Assembly (NCBI GenBank): GCA_013298595.1
Contig: JAAFIG010000036.1
Location: forward strand, 1 to 47,829
Direction: 5' to 3'
Length of the DNA: 47,829 nt
Source: Deinococcales bacterium
GTDB taxonomy: Bacteria > Deinococcota > Deinococci > Deinococcales > JAAFIG01
The translations under genes and the position numbers were made by a program. Positions 41,091 through 47,829 of the stretch are shown piece by piece; position 1 is the first letter of the stretch; every line of letters begins with the position of its first letter. Below the pieces are notes generated by a model. The model ran no database searches, was not told the DNA's origin, and saw only the letters and a list, made by a program, of their open reading frames with translations.

Positions 41091-41096
41091 AGTGTA
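41091..41096 (-). promoter_or_regulatory. -10 box TACACT for leaderless yhhQ-like gene
   Basis: TACACT on the minus strand with 7 nt to the GTG at 41083; the box overlaps the 5' neighbourhood of a CTCGAG copy. Confidence 0.5.
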
Positions 41097-41124
41097 CTCG
41101 AGAAAAATGTGAAGTACGTCCCAA

Positions 41125-42108
41125 TTATAAGCCCAAATGCCATTCAAGATGAGCCGTTAAGCCATCGCGCCACGTTGTCCAATTATGCCCACTGGGACGC
41201 TCGAGGTATTGATGTACATACCCTTTTTGCCAAAGCATAGCAGCGAAGCGGCGATTTGTGCCAATCAACCATTCAAGTGTGCCACAATCTGCGCTGATAC
41301 GAAGTGGCAAGGTTTCTCGAGCAGCTAATTGTTCGGTTAACCAATCTGGTGCCCCTCGAGTGTACGTGGTATTGGGTTTTCCTTGCAGTGCGCCACTTTG
41401 TGAAACAACCATTGGAAATTGCTCTGGGGCTTGCATCGCAGCCCAAATACTCGCCAGCCCGCCAAGGCTCGCTCCCCACAAACCATACTTTGTAATTTTG
41501 TATTTCGCCTCGAGTTGCGGTATCACATCTTGTAACAAAAACTCGAGGTAAGCAGTATTAAAGTAATATTCTAATGTGCGGTCTTGAGGCTCGAGGAAAC
41601 AAAAAATACAAGGCGCAATTCTACCAAGATGAACCAAATTATCGTGAACCACACCAAGTTTACCTGTACGCCGATATGCCACGCCATCTTGCACTAAAAA
41701 AATAGGATATGCCTTGCTTGGGTCATATCCCGCTGGCAAATGCACATAAGCGCGGCGTTGACCTGCCCAAATCGTACTTGTCCACGAAAGCGATTCTGTG
41801 CGCCCTTGGGCTGCCTCGAGCAAAGGTTCACGCAAAGGATGTGGTGAATATCCCTCGAGTATCACAGCTCGGTACTCACGCCACCAAGGATTCTCCGCAT
41901 TGGCAGGATTGCTAGGGTCGGCAAGACGCTTGCCACTCGAGTCCAAAAAACAATATTCAATAAAAGCCCCAAGTGGAAACTCAATTGTTACAGATTGTCC
42001 TGTCTCGAGTGGAATAGGACGATCCTGATCATCGGTAAAATCACCAATCAGAAAAGCTGCCCCTTCAGGCGCAGTAAATGTCACACGTCTTCCATCAATT
42101 TGAATCAT
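41125..42108 (-). CDS. Enterochelin-esterase-like hydrolase
   Basis: 327 residues. An N-terminal CBM48/Ig-like beta domain (about 1-100) precedes an alpha/beta hydrolase domain of the Fes/esterase-D type: RRAYVHLPAGYDPSKAYPIFLVQDG, nucleophile in YGLWGASLGGLASIWAA, acid in RISADCGTLEW and His in PSGHNWTTWRDGL. Such esterases hydrolyse siderophore or other esters; with no siderophore genes here the substrate is open. GGAG lies upstream of the ATG. No signal peptide is seen, so it is cytoplasmic. Confidence 0.88.
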   Translation of the reverse strand: MIQIDGRRVTFTAPEGAAFLIGDFTDDQDRPIPLETGQSVTIEFPLGAFIEYCFLDSSGKRLADPSNPANAENPWWREYRAVILEGYSPHPLREPLLEAAQGRTESLSWTSTIWAGQRRAYVHLPAGYDPSKAYPIFLVQDGVAYRRTGKLGVVHDNLVHLGRIAPCIFCFLEPQDRTLEYYFNTAYLEFLLQDVIPQLEAKYKITKYGLWGASLGGLASIWAAMQAPEQFPMVVSQSGALQGKPNTTYTRGAPDWLTEQLAARETLPLRISADCGTLEWLIGTNRRFAAMLWQKGYVHQYLERPSGHNWTTWRDGLTAHLEWHLGL

Positions 42109-42148
42109 TGAAAACTCCTAGACGGCTTTTACCTTGTATCTTACCTTC

Positions 42149-43201
42149 TCACTTGTCCACTATTACAGTCAAAGGATCAAGTGCCACTTCATTCTCGATG
42201 ACATTTGCTTTCAATTTCAAATCCTCAAGAAAATCTTGGAGTACAACACTGGCGCGTTGCCATTTCCAATCCATCGAAACGTATTTACCACTGTTGAGAA
42301 TGGCTACACTGTATCTCGAGCCAAGGCGTTTGCTCAGGTCTTCACGCAAGAGACGTTGGGCACTGATTGGGTTGCTGGTGTCGTAACGCCCAATGATGTG
42401 CAGCACAGGAAATGTTGTTTTCTCGAGAGCAACATATTCTTGATCTAAGGTGTCCAGTGGTTCAAATAAGCTTTGCATGAGTGCATCACGGAACTCAAAA
42501 GGTTGGCGTTTGAGTGCGTATTGCTCGAGGAATAAATTCGCTAAGCCACTTTGAATAATGCCATTACCAAAGTTTTTACGCCAGAACTCGAGACTGGCTT
42601 CTGGGGTGGCATAAACGCCGTTGTACAACTGATTGGCAATAAATTTTGCCACACCAAGCTGCACGCCATTCCAAGGTCTTGGTGCGTATGGCGAAACCAG
42701 AATTAAGCCCTCGAGCCATTCTGGGTTTTCAGCCGCGATTTGTAAAGCAAATAATGCCCCGATACCTTGCCCTAATAAAACCACTTTGCGTCCAGCTCGA
42801 GTTTTTTCGATTGCTACTCTGGCATCATTTTCGTAATCTTTGAGGGTCGCATTGCTGGCAGGTTGTGCACCTAGCATATTGCGGTAAGCCACAGCATGGC
42901 GTTCAAAACCAGTTAAGGATTGCATCCAAGGGGCAAAACTCCAAGCGCCAGTGCCAAGGTCAGGCAACATGATCAGTACTCGAGATTGACCAGCCGCACT
43001 GTACACGCCTTGCTTGAGTTGATAAGTACTCATTGGTGCAAAAACAACACTTTCTTTATAAGCCCTAGCCGCCCGACGTTCGATAATATTGGGTTCTTGA
43101 ACTGGTGGTTGCAAAGATAAAACTTGAACCAACACCCACCAAATCCCAGCCACAAAGGCTAAGAAAACAGTAAACGAAATAACTTTCCAAGATGGCTTCA
43201 C
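42149..43201 (-). CDS. Membrane-anchored alpha/beta-hydrolase-fold protein lacking nucleophile
   Basis: 350 residues with one N-terminal membrane helix (about 8-30) and an external alpha/beta hydrolase fold (about 70-330). The nucleophile elbow reads VVLLGQGIGALFAL: GQGIG replaces GxSxG, so residue 146 is Gly instead of Ser. The position of the catalytic His is Lys306 (NSGKYVSMDWK), while the acid Asp274 (GRYDTSNP) remains. The protein therefore looks non-catalytic, perhaps binding or structural. GTG start with TACACT 7 nt upstream. It lies 18 nt downstream of the YcaQ-like gene. Confidence 0.8.
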   Translation of the reverse strand: MKPSWKVISFTVFLAFVAGIWWVLVQVLSLQPPVQEPNIIERRAARAYKESVVFAPMSTYQLKQGVYSAAGQSRVLIMLPDLGTGAWSFAPWMQSLTGFERHAVAYRNMLGAQPASNATLKDYENDARVAIEKTRAGRKVVLLGQGIGALFALQIAAENPEWLEGLILVSPYAPRPWNGVQLGVAKFIANQLYNGVYATPEASLEFWRKNFGNGIIQSGLANLFLEQYALKRQPFEFRDALMQSLFEPLDTLDQEYVALEKTTFPVLHIIGRYDTSNPISAQRLLREDLSKRLGSRYSVAILNSGKYVSMDWKWQRASVVLQDFLEDLKLKANVIENEVALDPLTVIVDK

Positions 43202-43208
43202 AACCTCG

Positions 43209-43214
43209 AGTGTA
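43209..43214 (-). promoter_or_regulatory. -10 box TACACT for gene at 43201
   Basis: TACACT on the minus strand with 7 nt to the GTG; the box shares CT with a CTCGAG copy. Confidence 0.45.
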
Positions 43215-43219
43215 CGTTT

Positions 43220-44284
43220 TTACAAAGAGTTTGATGCCCCGTTTAAAAAAACCTGCATTCGCTCGAGTTCAGTGGCAAGTTCGCGTTTGAACTGAGCACT
43301 TTTGGGTTGGCGAACATAACCGATGTCTGCATTAAAACCTTTTTTTGTTTCGATGTTTGCCCAACCAATAATTTCGGTGCCGTACAGCATTGGTAGTGCA
43401 TAATAGCCGCGAATGCGTTTTTCGGGTTTGGTGTACGCTTCAAAGCGGTACTCCCAGCCGTGTAACAATTCAAATCTACGCCGATCCCAAACAATAGGGT
43501 CAAAAGGTGCCAGCAGTGTCACACCGTCTCGAGGTTCGGATTGAGGTAATTCGTGTGGCATCACCCATTTTGTGCCATCTATGAAAATTGTCTCGAGCTG
43601 CGAAGCAAGTTTTCTGGTTTCAGGTTTGATACTGGGTGCGCCCAGACCACTAAACGAACACAATTGCAATAAACTTGGTAATGGCAAAGGTGCGTAATTC
43701 CTGAGGATTAATTCGAGAATGCCCTTGGCTCGAGCGGCTGTTGACAGTGGCTTATGGTTATGGTTTGCCATTTCGTAAACCTTAATGCCTTTGTCACGCC
43801 GTGCAACCCGTAATAAACCTTTGTAATGCAGTGCCTCCAGTGCTCTGGTGCTGGCATTAGAAGTGCCGCCCCAATAATTACCAACACGGGTTTTTCCAAA
43901 GTGTTGCTCTAAGGTTTTTGGATGACTTGCCCCATGTTCACGGATGTACTCGAGCACAGCTGGCACAATTTTTGGTGCATCCAATTCAATTTGCATTGGG
44001 GTTTTACGAACTCGAGGGTGGAACAAAGCTGTTTTGGTTTGGTGGATAAATCCGTAATTGACAAAGTAATCTTCGTTTACCTCGAGGTTTGGGTACTGTG
44101 TTTCAAGATTGGTGGCAACATAATTCTCGACCCGAGGACGCAAAATTAAATCTTGTGCCCTTGCTGGAGCACGAATTGGGTCGGCTTGGATAAATCCTAG
44201 CGTTGTCAGAGTTTGCTCGAGGCTTGAGGGCTTGCCTAGGGTTTGGATGACAGCAAGGCAGCGTAGGTCTTTGAGCGTAGTCAC
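43220..44284 (-). CDS. YcaQ-like winged-helix protein (crosslink-repair glycosylase family)
   Basis: 354 residues matching the HTH_42/YcaQ family. LGFIQADPIRAPARAQDLILRPRV at the N-terminus, YFVNYGFIHQT, three winged-helix repeats, and VTLLAPFDPIVWDRRRFELLHGWEYRFEAY near the C-terminus are typical. Relatives unhook interstrand crosslinks and excise alkylated bases. The family's catalytic QxD/QxQ stretch corresponds here to FIQADP, so activity is plausible but unproven. The start is GTG at 44284 with TAAAAT 6 nt upstream. It is the first of a two-gene set with the non-catalytic hydrolase. Confidence 0.88.
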   Translation of the reverse strand: MTTLKDLRCLAVIQTLGKPSSLEQTLTTLGFIQADPIRAPARAQDLILRPRVENYVATNLETQYPNLEVNEDYFVNYGFIHQTKTALFHPRVRKTPMQIELDAPKIVPAVLEYIREHGASHPKTLEQHFGKTRVGNYWGGTSNASTRALEALHYKGLLRVARRDKGIKVYEMANHNHKPLSTAARAKGILELILRNYAPLPLPSLLQLCSFSGLGAPSIKPETRKLASQLETIFIDGTKWVMPHELPQSEPRDGVTLLAPFDPIVWDRRRFELLHGWEYRFEAYTKPEKRIRGYYALPMLYGTEIIGWANIETKKGFNADIGYVRQPKSAQFKRELATELERMQVFLNGASNSL

Positions 44285-44290
44285 GATATT

Positions 44291-44296
44291 ATTTTA
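44291..44296 (-). promoter_or_regulatory. -10 box TAAAAT for leaderless YcaQ-like gene
   Basis: TAAAAT on the minus strand with 6 nt to the GTG at 44284. Confidence 0.5.
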
Positions 44297-44310
44297 CGTC
44301 AAAAACAAAA

Positions 44311-44922
44311 TCAATGCAATTGCTGCTCGAGTAAATCCTGAATTTCTGCCACACCATAAGGGTCTTCACCACGTTCAAAAGCCGCCAGACTTTGTAGCAA
44401 CATGGCTTTACGCATGGTTGGATTGGCTGCAAGTTCGCCTAAACCCCGAAAAGCACAGGCTTCGGCAATGGCATCACCCGATAACTGCGCTTGCTCGAGT
44501 GCCACACCAAGCCAAGTGCGGGCTTCCTCGAGCTGACCGAGTTTGCCACAAATCATACCTTGTTCGTAGGCATTCGCACTGACAGCTAAAGGTGGATTCT
44601 CGAGTTGCAAAATAATTTTCGCTTCAGCTGCAAAAATTTCTAAAGCAATAACAAAATTTTCTGCCATGCGCTCAACCATACCCAATTGATGCAATGCCAC
44701 ATATTCAGCTGCTAAATTACCAGTAGACTGCGCTTCCAAACGCAACAAACCGCATTCATCTCGAGCTTCATCAAACCTGCCTGTGCGAGCAAAGACATAG
44801 ACCAAACCCATGCGAGCATCAGCAGCCAAAACAGGTTCGAGTCTGGCTTTTCTAAATAACTGCTCGGCTCGAGCAAACTCTTCAAGTTCAAACGCTTGCC
44901 AAGCCATTGCTAACGGATTCAT
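44311..44922 (-). CDS. TPR-repeat protein, 203 aa
   Basis: All-helical protein with about five tetratricopeptide-like units: AWQAFELEEFARAEQLFRKA, ADARMGLVYVFARTGRFDEAR, EYVALHQLGMVERMAENF, AYEQGMICGKLGQLEEARTWLG, ACAFRGLGELAANPTMRKAM. No signal peptide or catalytic motif. The ATG overlaps the stop of the site-2-protease-fold gene by 4 nt (ATGA), so the two are translationally coupled and the TPR protein probably binds that membrane protein or its client. The role is inferred from coupling only. Confidence 0.85.
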   Translation of the reverse strand: MNPLAMAWQAFELEEFARAEQLFRKARLEPVLAADARMGLVYVFARTGRFDEARDECGLLRLEAQSTGNLAAEYVALHQLGMVERMAENFVIALEIFAAEAKIILQLENPPLAVSANAYEQGMICGKLGQLEEARTWLGVALEQAQLSGDAIAEACAFRGLGELAANPTMRKAMLLQSLAAFERGEDPYGVAEIQDLLEQQLH

Positions 44923-45584
44923 GGAATTGGCAAACCAAACACTTGTAAAATGCCGTACATTAAGGTGTAGATTGGTGTTAGCACTAAGCGGAGAATTCCT
45001 GTAACGCTTAGTACAAAGAAAATCAACATAAAACTAAAAGGTAAACCTGCCATCCAACGCTCGAGTTTAGAAAGTTGTTCACGCACACTGGGTGAGCCAA
45101 CTGCAAATAAGGCTCGAGCACCGTCGAGTGGAGGAATTGGAAATAAGTACATCACGGCGGCATAGGTTAACACCTGAAAGCCAAGATATAACCCACCAAG
45201 CAGTGATGCAAAACTGTCATTGCCTTGGGTTATGACTAGTAAAATTGAGGTGACAAGCAGGATAATAAAAGCAAAAAGCATCATTGAAATTGGACCAATC
45301 AGCCATACCAAAGCCTCTTTACTCTGCTGACGACTATACAAACGCACTGGAATTGAACTTGGAATGGCAAAGCCAAAAATTGCCATCCAAATCCACGAAA
45401 AAGAATCTAAATGCAGCATAGGGTTCCCTGTGGTGGTAAAACCACGCTGTTTCGCAGTTGGGTCGCCAAAGGCATTGGCGAGTAGTGCCTGACAGACATT
45501 ATGCAGTACAAAGCCAAAAGCCAATAAAAACAAGGCAATCAAGTACTGTAACGGATCCGAACCAAGATATTGGATAAAGTACAT
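44919..45584 (-). CDS. Site-2-protease-fold membrane protein with degraded HExxH
   Basis: 221 residues with five to six membrane segments. GDPTAKQRGFTTTGNPMLHLDSF and FPIPPLDGARAL align to the site-2 protease (M50B) pattern, in which HExxH is followed by LGDPTxxxxGxxTLNP and ends at NPxxDG. Here the metal motif reads His28-Asn-Val-Cys-Gln32 (LHNVCQ): the catalytic Glu and second zinc His are replaced, so zinc binding and proteolysis are unlikely. The conserved Asp of PLDG remains. The gene is coupled to a TPR protein. An inactive membrane scaffold or chaperone is the best guess. Confidence 0.88.
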   Translation of the reverse strand: MYFIQYLGSDPLQYLIALFLLAFGFVLHNVCQALLANAFGDPTAKQRGFTTTGNPMLHLDSFSWIWMAIFGFAIPSSIPVRLYSRQQSKEALVWLIGPISMMLFAFIILLVTSILLVITQGNDSFASLLGGLYLGFQVLTYAAVMYLFPIPPLDGARALFAVGSPSVREQLSKLERWMAGLPFSFMLIFFVLSVTGILRLVLTPIYTLMYGILQVFGLPIP

Positions 45585-45662
45585 TTCCCTTAAAATCTAG
45601 CACGAACCCTGCTTATACTCGGGGTGAACCCACACGATTGGCATTTTTTCAGCAAATATGTG

Positions 45663-45668
45663 TACGAT
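45663..45668 (+). promoter_or_regulatory. -10 box TACGAT for leaderless gene at 45675
   Basis: TACGAT with 6 nt to the GTG at 45675, preceded by TTGGCA at 45638 (19-nt spacer). An alternative start at 45624 has TATACT only 4 nt upstream. Confidence 0.45.
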
Positions 45669-45674
45669 AGCAAT

Positions 45675-46376
45675 GTGAATTCGCTCGAACTCCTCGGCAC
45701 GATTCAAGCGATGGACTTGGATTTAGACAAGTTACGACTTGACGCAGATAGTATTCCTGGCGAACTTAAAGCCGCACGGGACGATAAAACTCGTCTTTTG
45801 CTTGAGAGTGAGAAGCTCCGCCAAGAACACCACGCAGTACGACGAAAACTCAGTCAAGCCGAACTCGAACTTGCTTCGCTTGGTGAGCAGTTAAAACGTG
45901 CAGAACACGATCAGCAGCACTCGAGTAGCGCTAAAGAACAAGGGCAGTATGCGTCTCGAGTTGTCTCTTTGCGAGACGAAATTAATGATTTAACCGATGA
46001 TTCCTTGCCTTTAACCGAGAAATTAGATGTCTTAAACGCCCAAATCGAAGATATTGGTGTGCTTTTAGATGAACTCGAGCCTAAACTCGTGCATCTTGAA
46101 AGCCTTGACGAAGACCGAATCAAGGATTTGCAAGCTCAGTATCAAAACAGGCAAAATGAGCGTGATACCTTGGCGGCTGGCGTAGACGAAAAAGTTTTAC
46201 GAGACTACGATACTGTCAGAAAAGCCAAAAAAGGGATTGGCTTTGTCACAGTTGTGGCTGGCAAATGTGGTGGTTGCAAAGTGCAACTGACACCTAATTT
46301 ATTGCAACGGGTCAAAGCAGGACAATTCCCTGTGAAATGTCAATCGTGTGGGCGTATCCTTGCGCCATCCACCTAA
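45675..46376 (+). CDS. Coiled-coil protein with C4 zinc ribbon (DUF164 family)
   Basis: 233 residues from the GTG at 45675; the family begins with a line such as LLGTIQAMDLDLDKLR, which follows here directly, whereas the alternative GTG at 45624 would add 17 residues. A long antiparallel coiled coil (about 10-185) is followed by a C4 zinc ribbon, CGGC ... CQSCG. Homologues are widespread and structural studies suggest nucleic-acid interaction. It lies upstream of a GNAT and two membrane/TPR genes on the same strand. The function is not known. Confidence 0.88.
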   Translation: MNSLELLGTIQAMDLDLDKLRLDADSIPGELKAARDDKTRLLLESEKLRQEHHAVRRKLSQAELELASLGEQLKRAEHDQQHSSSAKEQGQYASRVVSLRDEINDLTDDSLPLTEKLDVLNAQIEDIGVLLDELEPKLVHLESLDEDRIKDLQAQYQNRQNERDTLAAGVDEKVLRDYDTVRKAKKGIGFVTVVAGKCGGCKVQLTPNLLQRVKAGQFPVKCQSCGRILAPST

Positions 46377-46397
46377 AACGCGGTACTTTGACAGCCT

Positions 46398-46859
46398 ATG
46401 ACCATTGATGCTACCCTCGAGATTCGTCGCGCCAACAAGCGTGATCTCGAGGATTGGTTGCAGTTGTGTTTGGCTTGGCAAGGAGCGCCAGCCACTGCTA
46501 ACCCAGTATTACTGCGTCAATTGCTCAAGCAAACACTGTCTGATGATGATAGTACAGTCTATTTGGCTTTTTCGGATGGTTCGTTACTTGGTTTTGCCCA
46601 TATTACATTTCAAGTGCGGGCAGTGCGGTTGGGTTGGCGTTGTACCATCGAAGAATTACATGTCGAACAACCCGATACTGGCATCGAACAACAGTTTTTG
46701 AATGCCATTGTTCATGAATGTCGTGAACGTGGCGATGTGATTGCATTGTACTTACTGACTCAACCTGATCTCGAGCCACGCCAATTTGAATTTTACGCTT
46801 CGCTTGGTTTTCGTGAACGCGGACGTGAAGTGCTGATTTGGACTGGAGCATTGTTATGA
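46398..46859 (+). CDS. GNAT-family N-acetyltransferase
   Basis: 153 residues with GNAT core strands: LEIRRANKRDLEDWLQL, VYLAFSDGSLLGFAHITFQ, CTIEELHVEQPDTGIEQQFLNAIVHECRERG and YASLGFRERGREVLIW. The acetyl-CoA loop (EQPDTGIEQQ) departs from the usual R/Q-x-x-G-x-G/A, so activity should be considered uncertain. TACTTT lies 8 nt before the ATG and there is no Shine-Dalgarno site. The stop overlaps the next start (ATGA). Confidence 0.85.
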   Translation: MTIDATLEIRRANKRDLEDWLQLCLAWQGAPATANPVLLRQLLKQTLSDDDSTVYLAFSDGSLLGFAHITFQVRAVRLGWRCTIEELHVEQPDTGIEQQFLNAIVHECRERGDVIALYLLTQPDLEPRQFEFYASLGFRERGREVLIWTGALL

Positions 46860-47275
46860 ATTACGCTGCTTTACTGGCGGTGTTGGTGGCACTTGGGTTA
46901 GCGTTTCCTTTACTGGTACGGCTTGCCAATGCCAATGGTGTTCCACAATCTGTCAGTATTGTTGCAGGTGTGCTTGGTGCTATTTTTGCCTTGGCTTGGT
47001 ACTTAATTCGTCAGCGTGTCAATAATTTTCGTGCCATTGCAGCTCGAGTTGAACTGATTAAAAAAAATATTCTCGAACAACCCGAAAACAGCGAAAAGTA
47101 CTTTGATCAAAATGAGCATCTTGGTGATTTATTGATTAAAATCAATCGTCGCCGAGAGGCGCTTGGTGTGTTTGAGCAATTTTTAATGCTTGAGCAAAAA
47201 ACAGGCAAAGATTTACCCGCGCTCGAGCAAAAAATTATTCAATTAAAAGCCCATTTGGACGAACAAGAGTTGTAA
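46856..47275 (+). CDS. Membrane protein with helical tail, 139 aa
   Basis: Two membrane segments (about 3-25 and 35-55) with a cytoplasmic helical tail (about 60-139; YFDQNEHLGDLLIKINRRREALGVFEQFLMLEQK resembles a single TPR-like hairpin). Translation is coupled to the GNAT gene by a 4-nt overlap. I recognise no family. The next gene is also TPR-like and exported, so the set may work at the membrane. Confidence 0.8.
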   Translation: MNYAALLAVLVALGLAFPLLVRLANANGVPQSVSIVAGVLGAIFALAWYLIRQRVNNFRAIAARVELIKKNILEQPENSEKYFDQNEHLGDLLIKINRRREALGVFEQFLMLEQKTGKDLPALEQKIIQLKAHLDEQEL

Positions 47276-47278
47276 AAT
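47273..47278 (+). promoter_or_regulatory. -10-like TAAAAT before gene at 47284
   Basis: TAAAAT with 5 nt to the ATG, overlapping the previous stop codon. An internal promoter or simple coupling are both possible. Confidence 0.3.
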
Positions 47279-47283
47279 AAATT

Positions 47284-47829
47284 ATGCGTTGGTTTATTTT
47301 TATTCTTTTAAGCAGTGCTGTCTTGGCTGCCGACCTGTCGGATGCTCGGGTTTTATATGTCAAAGGCGAATTTCTAGCCGCTGCTAAAATCGCTGCTGCT
47401 TTAGAAACTTCCGAAGGATTTTCTTTTGCGGCTCGAGCCATGTCCGAACATGCCAACGAGCAACCTCGAGCCAACCGTGACGAGTTATACAGTTTGTGTG
47501 AAAAATATGCTCGTAAAGCTGTACAACTCAATAGCAAAAATGCCGATGGTTACTTTGAAATTGCTGCTTCGGTAGGGCAACTTGCCTCCTTGCGCGATGT
47601 TAGTTATGCCATTACCAATGGCGTAGCCACCCAAGTCAAAGATAATCTCGAGAAAGCCATTGAACTCAATCCGCGTCATTGGTTTGCGATATTGGTACTT
47701 GGGCGTTGGAATGCCGAAATGCACGCTCGAGGTGTGGCGTGGTTGTATGGTGCCAGTGCAGAACGGGCAAATAGTTTACTTGAGCAAAGTTTAGCCATTG
47801 CCCCTAAACGCATTTTAGTCCGAGTCGAA
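47284..47829 (+). CDS. Exported TPR-containing protein, C-terminus beyond window
   Basis: 182 residues visible, open at the window end. A signal peptide (MRWFIFILLSSAVLAAD) precedes TPR-like helical hairpins: ARVLYVKGEFLAAAKIAAALE, LCEKYARKAVQLNSKNADGYFEIAASVGQ, DNLEKAIELNPRHWFAILVLGRWN, AERANSLLEQSLAIAPKRI. The pattern resembles exported bacterial relatives of RMD1/regulator-of-microtubule-dynamics TPR proteins. It follows the membrane protein by 8 nt. A binding role in the envelope is inferred. Confidence 0.8.
   Translation, partial: MRWFIFILLSSAVLAADLSDARVLYVKGEFLAAAKIAAALETSEGFSFAARAMSEHANEQPRANRDELYSLCEKYARKAVQLNSKNADGYFEIAASVGQLASLRDVSYAITNGVATQVKDNLEKAIELNPRHWFAILVLGRWNAEMHARGVAWLYGASAERANSLLEQSLAIAPKRILVRVE

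Overview
The window is a gene-dense bacterial chromosome segment, roughly 43-46% G+C by eye, with about 39 protein genes, one tRNA, RNase P RNA and one riboswitch. No phage, plasmid, transposase or CRISPR genes are visible, and most genes are housekeeping or exported. Many genes appear to lack a Shine-Dalgarno site and instead have a TANNNT -10 box (often TAGACT) 5-9 nt before the start codon, which predicts leaderless mRNAs. Together with malate synthase A, type 2 IPP isomerase and a manganese-riboswitch TerC, this is compatible with a low-GC relative of Deinococcota, but that placement is an inference with low confidence.

The strongest global signal is extreme enrichment of the palindrome CTCGAG: nine copies in the first 1.3 kb and typically 5-8 per kb. 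It lies in all reading frames, between genes and three times inside the RNase P RNA gene. Chance would give about 8 copies in the whole window. It behaves like the HIP1 octamer of cyanobacteria.

Layout. 1-5.9 kb: class III aminotransferase (partial), then a secreted three-domain protein with a clostripain-type protease, and an unknown cytoplasmic protein. 5.9-6.1 kb: a 183-bp element with 16-bp terminal inverted repeats. 6.1-11 kb: RlmI-like methyltransferase, TerC behind a yybP-ykoY Mn riboswitch, cytochrome P450, a small membrane protein, and a histidine phosphatase. 11.2-13.3 kb: lipoprotein alpha-amylase with CBM20 and LacI-type operator palindromes. 13.3-15.4 kb: MoxR ATPase, CoaE, tRNA-Ser(CGA) and RNase P RNA. 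15.6-19.6 kb: an Ig/PPC lipoprotein and a subtilisin-like lipoprotein. 19.7-27 kb: isocitrate dehydrogenase, orphan PotD, an NfeD-like/flotillin pair, and exported unknowns. 27-32 kb: malate synthase, DUF1287, LysR, alpha/beta hydrolase, and type 2 IPP isomerase. 32-37 kb: a GGDEF-EAL protein, a zinc-ribbon Ser/Thr kinase, and a tandem GNAT. 37-40.4 kb: an Rrf2 regulator divergent from an unknown gene, DUF4395 and sulfite reductase. 40.4-45.6 kb: queuosine-precursor transporter, esterase, a hydrolase-fold protein without its catalytic Ser and His, a YcaQ-like protein, TPR, and a site-2-protease-fold protein without HExxH. 45.6 kb to the end: zinc-ribbon coiled-coil protein, GNAT, membrane protein, and an exported TPR protein (partial).

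Functional threads are secreted polymer degradation (protease, amylase, subtilase), TCA/glyoxylate enzymes (isocitrate dehydrogenase and malate synthase; no isocitrate lyase here), sulfur assimilation under a probable Fe-S Rrf2 regulator, and two conserved folds that seem to have lost catalysis.
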